NCBI GenBank assembly: GCA_028095005.1
Contig: CM051460.1
Coordinates: forward strand, 69,293,676 to 69,357,675
Direction of reading: 5' to 3'
Length of the DNA stretch: 64,000 nucleotides
Source: Rhynchospora pubera
Lineage: Eukaryota > Streptophyta > Magnoliopsida > Poales > Cyperaceae
The notes beneath the pieces are model-generated. The model had not been told where the DNA came from and did not search any database. It worked only from the letters and a program-made list of their open reading frames with translations. A program made the translations under genes and the position numbers. Positions 1 to 13,230 of this stretch are shown here, piece by piece (position 1 is the first letter of the stretch; each line of letters starts with the position of its first letter).

Positions 1-219
1 ATTTAGTATTTACATAAACCAAATTTCAAGATTTGTGTTTCTGTTTTCTACTGAATGTTAAGAGTTCTTCTATTCATTGTATAAATTCACAGTTTCTAAA
101 AGTAGTCTTTGTAAAAGGAGGAAAGATTATCACTTTCTTCTACAATATAATTGATTGTATGTAAGTAAAATAATCGAGTAGACGAAAGTATGAAATACTT
201 CACTTTTTGCATATTTCAG

Positions 220-1384
220 GACTCAGCACAGAATTCATCACTGCTTTCTGCTACTGCAGAGGCATACTACCCATGCAATGCCGGCTATACTGGTTTTCCA
301 GGGTTGATTCCTGCAGCACCATTGGAACACATGATTCTACCGCATATACCTACAGCCTTTGCTCAAAGCAGCACAAATGTACCCCTTGTTCCTGCATTTA
401 CTCCACAAAATGGTGCAATTGTACCGTATATACCTGCACTTGCTCCACAAAGCTGTGCAGTTATGCCACATATACTTGCATTCTCTCCACAATGTGGTGC
501 ATTTGTACCTCAGGTGCATATATCTTCCCTTGCTCCGCAAAGCTGTTCGGTTGTATCCCATGTACCTGCAGTTGCCCTGCACAGCAGAGCAGTGTCCTGC
601 ATGCCTGCACTTCCTCCCCAAAGCAGTGCAGTTATATCCCATATACCTGCAAGCTCTCCGCAAAGCAGTTCAGAATTTCCTCGCATACCTGCAGATTCTA
701 TGCAAAATGGTGTAGCTTTACCTTTCCAAAATGGTACCAACGTGTCCCAGTCTCCTCCTGTTTCTACTGGCATGATTATCCGTACACAAAGTATGATTCA
801 GCCAACACCAGTTTTGGCGCCAACAGGAGATCACCTTCCAGATGAGAGGAAACTCTTTGTGACCTTTTCAAAAGGATCACCTCTATCGGCTGACGAGCTA
901 GTGCAGTTCTTTGCCAGGTGAATTGTACTTCTTTAAAATTGGGTTTTTTAGTAAATTTTCATTCTGTACCATTATGTCAATGCATGAAAAGATGGTTATA
1001 TCAACTTTATTTATTATGCTTTTGTTTGTTTTATGTGTTTATATGAGGTTTGAGGAGGGACTATGCAGTGGTATTTACTATAAGGCCCTGATGCATGCAA
1101 TTGGTTTCAATATACAGTTGTCCAGGTTATATACAAAATGTTTGTTAATATGTTTAGCTTATGCACTATATTTTATAATTATTAGGCACTACAATGTTGA
1201 TGTGGAGAGCATCTACATTGAACAGCCAAATACAGCGAGGCCTCCAAAATTTGCACACGTCACATTCTATCGTCCGGAGGATGTGGAGATTGTTCTTGCT
1301 GACAAAACAACTATGAAATTCAAAGTAAATGGAAAGCACCTGTGGGTCCGCCGGTTCGTACCTGGACGGAGGAGGCGGGGTTAA
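220..1384 (+). CDS. 3' exons of an RRM-like protein with a Pro-rich repeat region (gene starts upstream of window)
   Basis: Two exons can be joined. The first follows a pyrimidine-rich AG acceptor at 218-219 and is open in phase 0 to 917, where a GT donor follows. The second begins after the AG at 1184-1185 and runs to TAA at 1382-1384; the junction restores one Arg codon (AG+G). The first exon encodes ~200 residues rich in Pro, Ser, Gln and Cys in tandem ~16-residue units, then DERKLFVTFSKG, which resembles the first strand (RNP2-like) of an RRM. The second exon continues with VESIYIEQ, FAHVTFYRPEDVEIVL and VNGKHLWVRRFVP, which fit the later strands of an RRM fold, then a basic end GRRRRG. 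A role in RNA binding is inferred from this fold only; the aromatic RNP1 signature is weak. The 5' part of the gene lies outside the window. No frame break was seen in the joined exons. Confidence 0.6.
370..720 (+). repeat. Tandem coding repeat, ~48 nt unit
   Basis: Within the first exon about seven degenerate units encode P-A-x-x-P-Q-S-x-A-V-x-x-H-I/V, for example around APQSCAVMPHI, APQSCSVVSHV, PPQSSAVISHI and SPQSSSEFPRI. The DNA shows recurring CTCCACAAAG and CATATACCTGCA blocks roughly every 48 bases. This looks like a minisatellite expanded inside the reading frame. Confidence 0.75.
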
Positions 1385-3158
1385 AACAGAAACTGAAACA
1401 CCAACCCTCGACCCTGTGCGCCGCCATATATACTACTACTATGGCTCCTCTGACTGGGGCAGCTACAGGTGCTTCTTCCTTGTCTGAGTGTAATTGCAAG
1501 TACTCTAATTTTAGAGGTACTTCTGTGGTGGCTTGCCTTTTTTGTATTAGAAGGAAAACAAATGTATGAGATTTATCTTGTTATGTACTTAAACCATTGG
1601 AGGAAGGATTGTATTAGAAGTTAAATTTACTTCCCCAAAAAATCTTTTAGAGTGTACCGTACTAAAACTATAACTGCTACCATTTGAAGCATGAGTTGGA
1701 AGTGCTATTTTTGACTATTTTGTAATGGCAAGTGCTGCCATTTGAAGTAAATTAAATTAATTAGCTACATTAACAATTGTAGCTCTAGAGAAACAATACT
1801 TAAAATTATAACGTGTTATTATCACTGTCGATTAGAAAATTTGTAAATCAAATATGTTCAGTTAAGACAAAAATTCGGTTCCTCATTCGATTAATGATTG
1901 ATGGATGACATTGTTTGTACACCGTACATGAAAAAAAAAAATCCATCGGAAAGATTTTGCATGAAGGACAGCATCTTAGTTAAAATTATGAACATAGTGA
2001 CGGACCCTGATTTTTCCTTCAATAACTTTAAAAAAGGTGCATATGAGACGGGCATGGACGGTGCTGAAGGTGTGAAGGTGAGAAAGTTTTTTATTTATTT
2101 ATTTATTTATTTTTATATAGGTTGACAGAAGCTGTCAAGTCAAGGAAAAGAAAAAAGGAAAATCGAAAACGTCAGGAGAAATTTAGAGAAAAGAAACACA
2201 AAACTGCTAAAAACAGTGTTGTCCTAACTAAGAAAATTGGCTACCCTCAATGAAATTAATTGTATAGAAATATTATTTTGGACAAGCCTTGCAACAATTA
2301 TATAGAAATGAATTGTTGTAAATTCTAAAATGAGCTAAAAACCATCAATAATGATATACATCTCATACTATATTTTGCTTCAAAGGAAAAAAAAAAAGAA
2401 ATCTCATACTATATAACTTGGATATGTAACAACATGACTTCAGAACTTCTATTTAAACGGTTAAACCAAATGTCATATGAAGGTCCACGAGTAAAGCCAT
2501 ATTTATAACTACTGGCAAAAAATTTTCCGATATGTGGGCAAATAAGAAAACAAAGTAATTGATATCATTTTTATTTTATATAGAACTTAAACATTGTGAA
2601 ATGAATGATTTAGTCTTTCTATTTTTGAAGAAAACAATCAATTTAGTAGCCACTTGAGTTTTTTTCCAACAAAAAGTCTAACATTTTATCTGAAATCAAA
2701 TCTAGCCATAGATAAGATCAAATTATACAAATAAAATGGTCCATAATTAATATAAGAACTGTTTACATCCCTTAGGTGCAATTGTTATAACTTTTCAGGG
2801 ATGCTTTTATAAGTAGTAGGGATTAGTACCTTATTTATTTTGGACAAACAAATTCTTATTAAAATAATTAAAGTACATTGCAAACTAAAATAAAAAATAA
2901 AAGTAATTGAGACAGGAAGCATATGATATGGGGGTTTTTCTAGAAAAAATAGCGCCTTGAGATTTGACAAATGATTTTTTTATTATTCCTAATATTTCAT
3001 TTATAAATAGATGCGCTGATTAAAGAGAACCTTTAGGCTTTAGCAATTAGAAGTCGATCTATGCCTTCGAAGCTTCATCGGACAGTCCTTATTAAAAAGC
3101 AACTTGTCTGCTTAAAAGTGCAACTGATTTTAGCAATAATTGTGTAATACAATAGATA
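1385..3158. other. Noncoding stretch downstream of the RRM-like gene
   Basis: The first few hundred bases are presumably 3' UTR and flank of the upstream gene. A short (TTTA)n microsatellite lies near 2090-2120. No reading frame with protein-like composition and no terminal repeats were seen. Confidence 0.5.
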
Positions 3159-6100
3159 TCTTTTCTCAGACTACTACTGGCGTCAATTACGTATCAGGAA
3201 ATAGTTTATACTCAAATGTAAAAGAAATCATCAAAAAATACTCCATTTCTGGGGGTATTTTCTACAGTGATTTTGATGACGTCAGCATTGCGTCATCCAA
3301 TCAATTCAGGCCGTTGGATCTTTCCATTTTTACTCTTCGATTTTTCCGTCCTTTCTGATCAATATGCACAACACAAGCACAAAGCTCTTCTCTCTCTCGC
3401 GATCTCCGTCGCCCCCCCTTTACATCAACAAGATTCTCCTCCTTTACATCTCACATCTCCTCCTTCTCAATGTCTCTCCTCCTTTCCTCCACCAAAACAA
3501 AAGGAAAACAGAAGAGTTACTGAGGGAGAAAGAGAGATCCGTTTTTTTGTTTTCTCCGCTATCCGATCAGATTCATTGTTTGCTCCGCCGTCGATGTGCT
3601 CAGAAGAAATTATTTCTCAACTCTTTCTCAAAGCCTTGGTTCTACCGATGGCCTGATCGTGTCTTTCCTTTTCCTACTCCGGCGCACTTCCAATTTGACA
3701 GCACGAATCTGACGGCAGGATGCGAGAAGCTTGAAGACAAGGTTGGCCAGATTGTACCAATTTCCTGATCGTCTCTATCCTTTTCAGGCAAGTACTATTT
3801 TTTTTACGGTCTAATTTGTGGTTGAAGATCCCAAAATATCTGCCCATGAGGTAAATTGTACAAAAATTGAAGACTACGCTGGCAAGAAAAAAATTGTGCT
3901 TTCTCTCTCCTTTCCTCTCAAAATATCTGCCCATGAGGTAAATTTTGATTTTTTTTTTCTTCTCTTTTTCCTGATCTGTTGTGGGTATCTTCGATTTGTA
4001 GGTACCTTTGCTAACCCCTCACATCTTTGGACCCTAGCCATATCTTTATCTCATGTTTGATGTGATTTATGAGGCCGCTACCCCCTCTTCCTAACTTAGA
4101 TGTGTTAATTTTACAGCTTACATGAAATTTTCAGTTTTTTTTTTTAACAATGTCTATATATTTGTTAGATCCGAGTTATTCTTAAAAAGTGACATTTCAA
4201 GAGATTAACCAAATTGATTCGATTTCATCTTGAACTAGATTGGCGACTGTCATTGAAAGTGGATCAAACGGGAAGCGAGTAAAGAGATGCGAGAGGCTGC
4301 AATGAAGAACGAATGAACCTCACAGGAGCGGTAGACCATATTTATTTTTAATTTCCTTTTCTTTCCTCAGCTTCAAATCATTTTAGTTTTAAGATTGACA
4401 ACGTCATTGATAAGAGTTTTTTTATTTTTTTTTTCAAATTTCATTACAGTAATTTTTGGGAGGTACCTGCGAAGCAAGAGATGGCAAAGAATGATAAGAG
4501 TTTTCATTTTTTAAGCTGAATAAAGAAGCTGCAAATGTCATAACACACCTTAGGTTTGTTTTATTTTTTCATCCTTTTGAATTTGCATCATAATATTAGA
4601 ACTCAAATTATCATCGCTGAGCATAATTCTTTCATGTTTAGAAATGAGATGGAAAAGATAGACACTTTTTTTTATATATCATGAGAGATAGGAAAAAGAT
4701 ATGTGGGATAGAATGTGCAAAATTTGGTACCAAACTGATTTTCTGATTGTAGTATCCAATGCTTAAATTTCCTAATATATATCATGAGAGATAGGAAAAA
4801 GATATGCCTTCTCTTAATTGTTGATCCTTTAAAATTATTTTCACATCAACTATATGTTTATCGTGGTTACTGTCAAATCACTTTGCTTAACTAGATGAAG
4901 AAAGCTACCAATTCGTTACTCTAAAGGTAGTTCATTTATCTTGGATGCTTGGATTCTGATGATGTGTTTGGGGAGATAAGCCATGCCAACCAAGTGCAAC
5001 GGGATAAATTTCACCCAATTTAAAAGAAAAACACATGCAATGGGTTAGTTTCTCCATTTTAAGGAGCTCGGTAAATTACCATATATAGCATGTTGGGGTC
5101 ATGATTGTTTATAAATTTGGTTGCTAATAGGTTTTTGTTAGTTTTTCTTCAACAAAAATTATGAAGCATTTAATCCATACAGCATTGGCTTTTGTCTTTT
5201 GAATGTGTAGGCTAGCATGGGACCTCTATGATTTCTATTATACAGACCAATAGACCATATTAGAGGTTTAACATTCATTGATAAAACTAACAAGGATGTA
5301 TTCAAAATCTCCATGGGAAGGGTACACCGATGGTAAAAAAGAAAAAAAAAGACTTCGATAAGTGCATTATCATAAGGAGACATACCAGTATTTAAAGGAG
5401 GCTCAAGGGCATAGTTGTCAGTTTGGTCAATTATTATTTTATTTCTTTCACATTATTATCTTCAAAGATATCTAACTTCTTTCATCTGATCTCTATCTCT
5501 AGGAACTTAGGTTTACAATAAGGCCGTGTTGTATTCGAGTTAGGTTTACCTGTGCTTCTGTTGGTGCAAAGAAGAGAAAAGACGAAGAAACCAGTCAAGT
5601 GGAATCATCAAATTACAGAATAGAGATTCATCAAAAGTATGATACTTATAAAATTTGTAAATAGATGCCAAATAACCTATCTTTTACTCTAGGAATGTGA
5701 AACTTTGATATAAAGTAGTATTGTGCCTAATTTTGCAATGACGGTACTTGAGGTCTCCTAATTTTGTTCTTAGCTTTTATGTTTGACATTTGTAGATGAG
5801 ATTAGATTTTTTTCTTTCTTATTTTTTTCTGATTTTTTTTTCTGTATTTGCAGAGGCTTAGGTGTCTATTGATGGTGTCCAATGGCATCAGTTTGCATGT
5901 GGCTATATGTTAAGCAATCTTTTTTTTTACTTGATTCTCTAAAAGCTGGTAATTTCTAATTGATTTGAGCATTTTTTTTTTAAATTATGTTTCGAGCCTA
6001 TCTATGATGTCTTAGTTCTAATTTCATTTCAGAATTTGTATGGTATGCGCTTAGATTTTGACAAAAAAGAAGTTATTGCAAATACTCTTTCTTTTGCTTA

Positions 6101-7226
6101 ATATGTGATAAGGAGTAATTCTTCTCTATTTTGAAGGGGTTCCAGTTCAATACCTTCCTCAGCTCCCTACTGGTACAATCTAATAACTTGGTTGTTTAAT
6201 GTACAAGGCTTGCTAATTTGCATTAATGATATGAATGTCTGATTTATTATGAAAGTACAATTTATTAATGCATTACAAGTTCTATCGTATGAGAAAGTCA
6301 TGACAGTTGCACTTAATGAAAAAAAAACTGGTGAAATATTTAATTTTCTGTGTGAACTAGACAAGGGATTTCAAATTCAAAAGGTAGAGATTATTCGGAA
6401 CAGAACATGAGTTGATTTCTATTTGGAGAAAGTAAATTTAGCAAGTGGTCCTAGATCTTTATCGGTAATTAGCTGTAAAGATGCCGGTATGCGCCATAAT
6501 GGTAATCTTTGTATGATGCAGTGAGAAATTAAAACACTGACCAAAGAATTATTGCAAATGAAGAAATAGATCACCTCTTCGCTCATATAAGTATTGTTTT
6601 TTTCATTACTACTTTATACTTTCCTATTTTACTTACTCTGAACTTAGGTTCGGTCAATGCAATGTTGTTAGTTGATACGGCTTGAGGAGATATAATGTCC
6701 TTTGAAGTATGCAAACCAGCAATTCGGCTGCATTATGTATATGCTTTTGTGTGTTCAGTCTATTTAACTTTAAAATTGATTTTTCTTACATCTTTGGGTA
6801 AGCTGGAGGACCAAAATTGTGGTAGATGTGAAAAGTCAGCCTATGAATGGTGATATGGAGATAGTACATGATGCAAGGTCAAAGTAAACCATTTTTTTAC
6901 CCCTTCTGGTTTAATTTAATGCTATCTATGTATTTGATGAAATGCACTATTCTTAATGCACTTTAATCTTAACCATCTTTTTACTGAAATGAACAATCTA
7001 AATTGTGTGTGAGGTTCAGGCTATTTCAACCTCATCTATTTCTTTCTTCTAAATTGCATGCCTTCATCATTTTTTTTCATGAATTTTCTATGGATGTTCT
7101 TAAAAGATCTGTAAATTACATAAAAATTCAAGTGATATATTTTTCCTATTTTCAACTCAATATTTTTATTTTTATAAAATATAAAAAAATATAACTTTAT
7201 CGCGCGAAGCGCGATATTACAGCTAG
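3159..7226 (+). mobile_element. Non-autonomous Helitron (5' end approximate)
   Basis: The 3' end is diagnostic: an 8-bp perfect stem (TATCGCGC / GCGCGATA, loop GAA) at 7198-7216, ten bases of spacer, then CTAG at 7223-7226 followed by T, as expected for Helitron insertion between A and T. The 5' end is less certain; an A|TC start at 3159 leads into TCAGACTACTACTGG, similar to known Helitron 5' ends rich in CTACTA. No Rep/helicase frame is present. Inside are short direct repeats (AATATCTGCCCATGAGGTAA near 3836 and 3920; ATCATGAGAGATAGGAAAAA near 4678 and 4780). An exon-like open stretch near 5530-5640 was not recognised. Confidence 0.65.
7198..7226 (+). other. Helitron 3' terminal hairpin and CTAG end
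   Basis: Palindrome TATCGCGC-GAA-GCGCGATA followed by TTACAGCTAG and then T. This is the canonical end structure that Helitron replication recognises as a terminator. Confidence 0.85.
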
Positions 7227-8890
7227 TTACAATCAAATTTAATGAATGGAACTTCGATTGTGCTCATCAAGATAAAATTACATTTTGGATCATCTCTTAA
7301 TGTCCCCAACAGAGATTCTATGCGGCTGTGTGGCGGTGAAGCAGTGTAGAGCGGGCTGCACGCTCCAAAGGTTACATGGAATTGAACATACAAGATCAAT
7401 CCAGTCCGAACTGTGTGGCAGTGTTTCGCTGGATCGTGTGTCGTTATGTCGATGGAACAAATATATGCAGCAGGTCTTAATTATCTTTTTCTGTATGCCA
7501 CACGAAAATGTTACAAAGATTAGTTCGTACAAAATTGATAAATACTTTTTTGGACACACCACGGTAAACTCTCAGCTTTTCTTTTCTTTTTTTTTTTAAC
7601 AAAAACATTATGCATAGAAGCCTCTTCAACTTTTTGTAAAATTGCACACAATTCCTTTTTCAAGTTGTCAAATGTTTATATTCGATTCAGCACGAATTTT
7701 CTGATGGTTTTCATAAATTTTGTTTCTCCATAAAACTGTATACTAATGGAATTTATTTGTTTCTATGCTGAAGAAATGCGTCAGATATTTATGCAAAAAA
7801 AATTAATTTAGGCATGACATGGATCAATCAATCATCTTTAAATTGTTGAAATTAGATTTATTTTGTTTCGTATGTTTTAATCAAAATGTTATTATTGATT
7901 TCCATAATTAATGTGAATTCGAAAAAACAAGATTCTCATTCAGGACTTTCGTCGAACATTTTAAAGTTTAAACCCTACCCAATTTATGTGTTTTTTTTTT
8001 CTGGAAAAAAATAGACCTACTGACCTGCTTCATCAAGAAAACGTTTGAAAGTCCTAATGGTACATTGGTACCCAACGTTTGTAACCACATTAAAAGTTTT
8101 ACATTTTTTTTTGTACATACCCGCCAACTGTTAAGGAAAAATGCTACCTAATCCCCAAAAAAATATCACCTCAAGATCTTCAAGTCTAAAAAAAAGGGAA
8201 AAAACTAATTAATATGATCTATCTATTATCCTTTTGTTTTTTGTAATCTTTTTCGGAACTATTTCAACAGTGTTCTGTCGAATACATTATTTTACAACAG
8301 GCATTAAATATTGTGGGTAAAAAAAGAAAGAAAGAGCTGGAACAGCATGCTGTGTACATCAATTTATGTTTTGAATTGAGTGGGCATGTTTCCAGTGATA
8401 GTGTGATAGTGTCATCAAAACGACAAAGTTTAATCTGATGAATGATTTTGTGCACTTATACGAGTTTTCTTAGAAAACTTTAACATTAAAAATTAAATTA
8501 TCATCTTAAAATTCATTAGAAAGTTTTTATTTTGAATTGGACAAATTAACTTAATATGATCATGCCACAGATTTTATCGCTTAATACATTTAACGTTGAT
8601 AAATTTCACTAAACAAGTAACCATGATAATCGACAATTGCTATTGGATAACAAATTTTAGACTTCATTGTATATAGATTGATAATATGGACCCAAATATT
8701 AACAAATCGTCTCAATAAGAACCTTACTATAAACTACACGATGATATATTTGTCAAGCATTCTTACGATTTAAGAATGAGAAATTTTTTTTGGTGAGACA
8801 ATAAATATCAAGTTTTTAACATTAAGGATTGAGCTAATAAGGATATAATTATATAAGCACAACTTTGCCTTAAAAGTAGATGAGCATAAT
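7227..8890. other. Noncoding stretch
   Basis: AT-rich sequence without convincing genes. A less AT-rich block at about 7300-7470 is open in several frames and ends at a possible GT donor near 7470; it could be an old exon, but no domain was recognised. Confidence 0.4.
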
Positions 8891-8893
8891 TAA

Positions 8894-9061
8894 GGGGCTG
8901 TTTGGATTCCCATGAAATTTTGGAGAATTTCATCTTCCTATCATAAATTTATTATAAACAATCCAAACTCTTCACAAAATTACACACTTCCCAATAAATT
9001 TATTCCTAAAAATTGCAACTTCTCCAAATTCCCCAAATTTCTAAGCGATCCAAACGACCCC
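8894..9061. mobile_element. Harbinger/Tourist-like MITE
   Basis: A 168-bp element has terminal inverted repeats GGGGCTGTTTGG and CCAAACGACCCC (one mismatch) and a 3-bp target duplication TAA (8891-8893 and 9062-9064). A 3-bp TAA/TTA duplication with G-rich ends is the rule for PIF/Harbinger MITEs. It has no coding capacity. Confidence 0.8.
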
Positions 9062-9064
9062 TAA

Positions 9065-10355
9065 GTGCCAGAATATCACAAATTCATGAGAAGATCCGTC
9101 ACAAATGATCATTTCCCAATGATGGTGGGGCCCACCAACCAGTGGCTAATGAATCTATCTTTTGTTCTCTTTGAAGGCCGAAGCAGTGTTTTTCAAACTT
9201 GGTTCTGAACCAAACCCTTTCCGATCAAAAGCGAAAGATTGTCGAAAGTTGTTTCTGACAGTGGGCCCAGGAGAGTCAGTGACAGCGAGGTTTCGCCCAG
9301 ATTTCGGGCCCCACAACAGCCTCATCCTTCTCGAAGCTTGCTCTTCTCAACGATTTCTCCATCGCCTTACCCGGTACTATAATCTCTATTCGAAACATTG
9401 ATCTGTGATAAGTTGAAATTTCCATTTACACCCTCACTAGTTGTTGTCACTTGTCAAGCAAAATATGGAGGATTTGCATTAGAATTTAGAGGTGTTGTAT
9501 TAGTATATGTGGCATAATCTGATTGCACAATTGAAGCCAGTGACTAAGAACTGAAAGAGGAATGCAGGGTAGCTGTGCATTTACCATTGTAACACATTCT
9601 TGTTGGTACAAAAAATGAGAATGATAATGGTCAAATTTGGGGCTTAGATATGAAAAGGGTACCTGTGCATTTTTCCAAACAGGTTTTGGGCACTAATGGT
9701 AAGAAGATGAAGTTAGAGATATTAAATGTAGAAATAAATAACTTGTTGAAGGAGATTGGCATTATTTGAATATGCATTCAAGGAGAGCTTTTGCGTGAGA
9801 AAACCAGTGTGAAGACTTGGATTCAGGCTTTTAGTGGGACAGACCTGCCATCGAGATCAGCTGTACTGTGCTGTTTAAAGAGGTGCCAAGTGCGCATGGA
9901 TGGGTCTGTCTGCGTTCCTATGTAAGGTAAAAATTATTTTTTTCATATCTTGTGCAAGAAGCTAAAATGTGGGATATGTTAATGTGCAAATTGTAAGTAT
10001 ATATAACAGCAAGAAAGTGGGAAGAAAATAGTAAAGCTCAAATTGACATTAGTAGGCCTAAAATAATCAAGCTACCTATATTGTTTTTACATGGCATGAT
10101 GGTAAATGTTATTTTTTCCCTTTCTATATCCTAACTGGTTGTTTAATTTGGAAATCCTATCCAAGGCCAACATTCCATGAAACTGGCTTCATTAATTGAA
10201 GTATTACACTGCCATGGTAAAATTTTTTATTGCTTTCATTTATACGTGAACAAAACTCTACTTGCATTACTTCATAAATGATAAAATTGTATTAAGGAGG
10301 TCTAATGTTGTATGTACACTTTTTGGACTGGATCAAACATGCCGAGTGCGGGATC
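9065..10355. other. Noncoding stretch with a GC-rich segment and a decayed frame
   Basis: 9120-9380 is GC-richer with several GGGCCC motifs and could be an old promoter or 5' UTR. From about 9650 to 9925 one frame is open except for a single TGA and ends at TAA; the peptide (KTWIQAFSGTDLPSR part) was not recognised. Confidence 0.3.
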
Positions 10356-10363
10356 CAACAAAC

Positions 10364-10543
10364 TGGGCTGATCCAAACTGGGCCTATGTAGCCTTGAACT
10401 TTACAGGCTGATTATTAGTTTTAGTGCTTTACATATTGGGTAATTCTGTAGAACCAACATTCCAAAAATGAACATTTAGCTTTTCTCAATTGATTACAAC
10501 CCTAAAAGGAGGCCGCCGCGATTTGACTATCAACTAGGGTTTT
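10364..10543 (+). promoter_or_regulatory. Site II / telo-box promoter-like cluster
   Basis: TGGGCT (10364-10369) and TGGGCC (10379-10384) match plant site II elements; AACCCTAAAA (10498-10507) and the reverse-strand AAACCCTAG (10534-10543) match telo boxes. In plants this pair is typical of promoters of ribosomal-protein, translation and snoRNA genes. A possible noncoding first exon ends at a GTAAGT donor near 10707. Which product it drives is unclear. Confidence 0.45.
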
Positions 10544-11424
10544 CTTCTCTATATACATATCATCTGAATACTGAGTTTTTTTTATATCCCTCAAATGTAA
10601 AAATTCCCGCTGCCCCCATATCTCTCCGTTTTATTTCTTAATTTCATAGTTTTCTTATATTAAGGAGGTAACATCTTGCATGAGGAAAGCCTAGTTCTTT
10701 ACGGGGGTAAGTATAAACCTAGCTTGCAACTTCTTACAATTTAGTTTGATGTACCTTGTAATTTTTCTTAAAAGTTGCTATATTTACTGATTACTTGATG
10801 CATATGGGTGTAGCATCTCGCAACATCATATCATTTACTGCCAACTTCATAGTTTTGAGCTTAAAAAGTTCCAAGGTCTGGATTAGTTTAGTTTTTCAAC
10901 TTCAACTAATATTTTTCACTTATGCTAGCTTCAGTTTCCTTTCAAACCCATCAATAGTCAATTATATTATTTTGATTGCAAATTTGCAATAGTCCAGTAT
11001 GCAGAAATTACATGTGCTTGTATTCAAATCCTTTCTTGAACTCTTGCATACACAAGTCCTAGTAAATCTAACAGAAATTCACAAATTAGAAATAATTGGT
11101 GAAAACAAAACAAAATTGTGGTCATCACCAGCAGGAACTGATGGATATGCATGTCTTCTGATTGATTTGAACAGTAACAATTTTCTGTTATAAAATCCTT
11201 AAATTTGGATATCTGCCATTTAGAATTATTATCAGTATTTTCTTTGAAGAAGAGTTATTATTAGTATGTAACTTGCGAGTAGAGTATTATATACTGTTCA
11301 GTTAACTTTTGTTATACTTAATTTGTCACTTAAAAAGAGATGAGGTTCTGAGTCTTCTGACACTCTGTTCATTTCTTGCCACAAGAGTATCAAAAAGTTC
11401 CTAATTTTATGTCCTTTCGCAGAC

Positions 11425-12101
11425 ATGGAGGTTAATGATTTTCATTTTCAAAAGTACGCTTGTAGAAGCTCTCATGGAAGTTTTGGCCAATTCGTTATGT
11501 TCCATGTGCCCATCAAGGTATGAATCTGATAAGCTCTATATAGTATTTATTCCATTGTGTGGATTCTTGTAAACTAGAAAGATCTGTTGAACAATACTCA
11601 GGCAGTCAGGCATGGTGACTTTTATTTTTAATGTGCTTGGCAATTCTTGCCCCTGGTCTGTTCGGTAGTATTATTTCTAACTTTTGATTGCATCTTACTA
11701 TAAATATATATGGAAGTTGCAAAAATAAGTACTGAGGATCTTATCATAAATTTTAGCATTTTCACAACTTTTGTAATGAAAATAAAATTGGTATAGGATG
11801 GTTCTTTTCTTTAATTTGGGGAAAACAGAACTTTCTGTTATTGATAGCATACCTCTGAGTTTCTCGTTTGTGCAACTAATAACCTGCAAATAAACAGTTC
11901 CTTTCTGTTAAGCATTCCTATTAAACTTGCTTTGACTTTTAGCCACCTTTCCTTTCTTTCCAGCCTAGTGTCCCTCTCTTGGCATCAGAAACATATGTCA
12001 GTGCAGCGACCAAGGCTGTTGTTGCACCATTAATGGTGTACACCCACAGACCACACAAAGTGCCACAGATTGCAATGAATAATATTATCTTAAGTGGCTA
12101 G
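11425..12101 (+). CDS. Candidate small two-exon gene, 76 aa, unknown
   Basis: An ATG at 11425 follows an AG acceptor at 11421-11422 and opens 31 codons to 11517, where GTATGA gives a donor. A pyrimidine-rich acceptor ending at 11963 opens 45 further codons in phase 0 to TAG at 12099-12101. The spliced product would contain FGQFVMFHVPIK and then PSVPLLASETYVSAATKAVV. It lies downstream of the site II/telo-box cluster and of a possible 5' UTR exon, which is why I keep it. I recognise no family and see no signal peptide or membrane segment. It may equally be a decayed gene whose remaining exons happen to stay open. Confidence 0.28.
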
Positions 12102-12324
12102 ATTAGTATCTAAGCTAACAAAGGCAATCGGAATATTAGGATTATATAGCTTTTGATTAGCTGCCTAAATTAACGATTCTCATATTTCATGTATCTTTCC
12201 TATTTTTCTCTCTTAGGATTATATTACTTTTATTGGAGAAGATGCTCAAATCTACTATTATTAGTTTATTACCTAAGTGTACTGAAGAATGTTAGAAAAC
12301 AGCAAGAAAAATATTAAGTTACTA

Positions 12325-12519
12325 TTATTTCTCTACATCTGTGTGTTGCTCATGCATAGCTTTAATTTCTTCTAATTTCTGAATTATCCTCCTAACAGTT
12401 GTCATGGGGGTGAGAGAAGAAGGCACCTCTCTATGGTGAATAGAGGCTCTTGCAATAGAAGAACTCAAGCGGTAAACCTCTCTTCTCTCCTCAGCTGTCA
12501 GCCAAATAAGCCTTGTCAA
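12325..12519 (-). pseudogene. Coding-like fragment, unknown
   Basis: A 64-codon frame on the minus strand encodes a charged, amphipathic peptide with LTAEERREVYRLSSSIARAS and then VRRIIQKLEEIKAMHEQH. Its composition is far more protein-like than the surrounding shadow frames. No start context or splice partner was established and the family is not recognised. It may be an exon of the same decayed locus as the RING fragment at 13.2-13.45 kb on the same strand. Confidence 0.25.
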
Positions 12520-13230
12520 ACTCTATATTGTTTTTTCTGTGCACGTGGCCTTCATTGACATAATGCTAAAGCTCACCACTTCATATGTCTATCTCAAAAT
12601 AAAAAATAAAAATTTTCACCCTACCAGGTACCATTTTCACACTATTGCCCTATTCAAATATATATTCCACCAAGGACAATGATGGCTCATAATCGCGCTC
12701 TTAGCTTCCAGCCTAAACACAGAAATCACAAAACAATGAATATGAGATTCTTTGTATAAGCTCTCACACTTACCTGTTTCCCCAATTGGATACCCCTTCC
12801 CATTTTACCTAACCTTCATTCAATCTTGATTTTCCTGTAAGTGCAGTTGCTTTGGGTTTCAAATGGAATCATTTTCAGCGGCACCAGAAAATTAGGTTCC
12901 ATATCATCTTTTTCATTTCCTTGTTCTTCTTCTTCGATCACCTCCCTTGCCTCATTCTCAACACCACCACCATTTTCTTTCTATCGTCCAGACAATTGCA
13001 AGAATTGCAAAGTTATCCTCAAGTAAGTTATCATTTCTTTTTTTTTTTTTATTCCCTCAGCAACCAATATTTTAAAAAGGGGCAAACATTTAAACTTTCT
13101 CTTGTTTCTCCCGTGTGGTTTTTAAATTTTTTGCTTAAGCGGGCAAATTTGGGGTAGCCACTTAAGAAAGAGAGCATTTATCTAGGATACAACCTATGTA
13201 TTTTATTTAAAATATTCACTATACATTATA

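Noticed and set aside
359..845. Several long reading frames overlapping the first exon on both strands
   Set aside because: They are shadows of the repeated coding sequence; only one frame joins to an RRM-like second exon with splice sites.
3267..3768. Overlapping frames near the Helitron 5' end
   Set aside because: CT-rich sequence yields open frames rich in Ser, Leu and Pro in several frames; it looks like captured 5' UTR or chance rather than protein.
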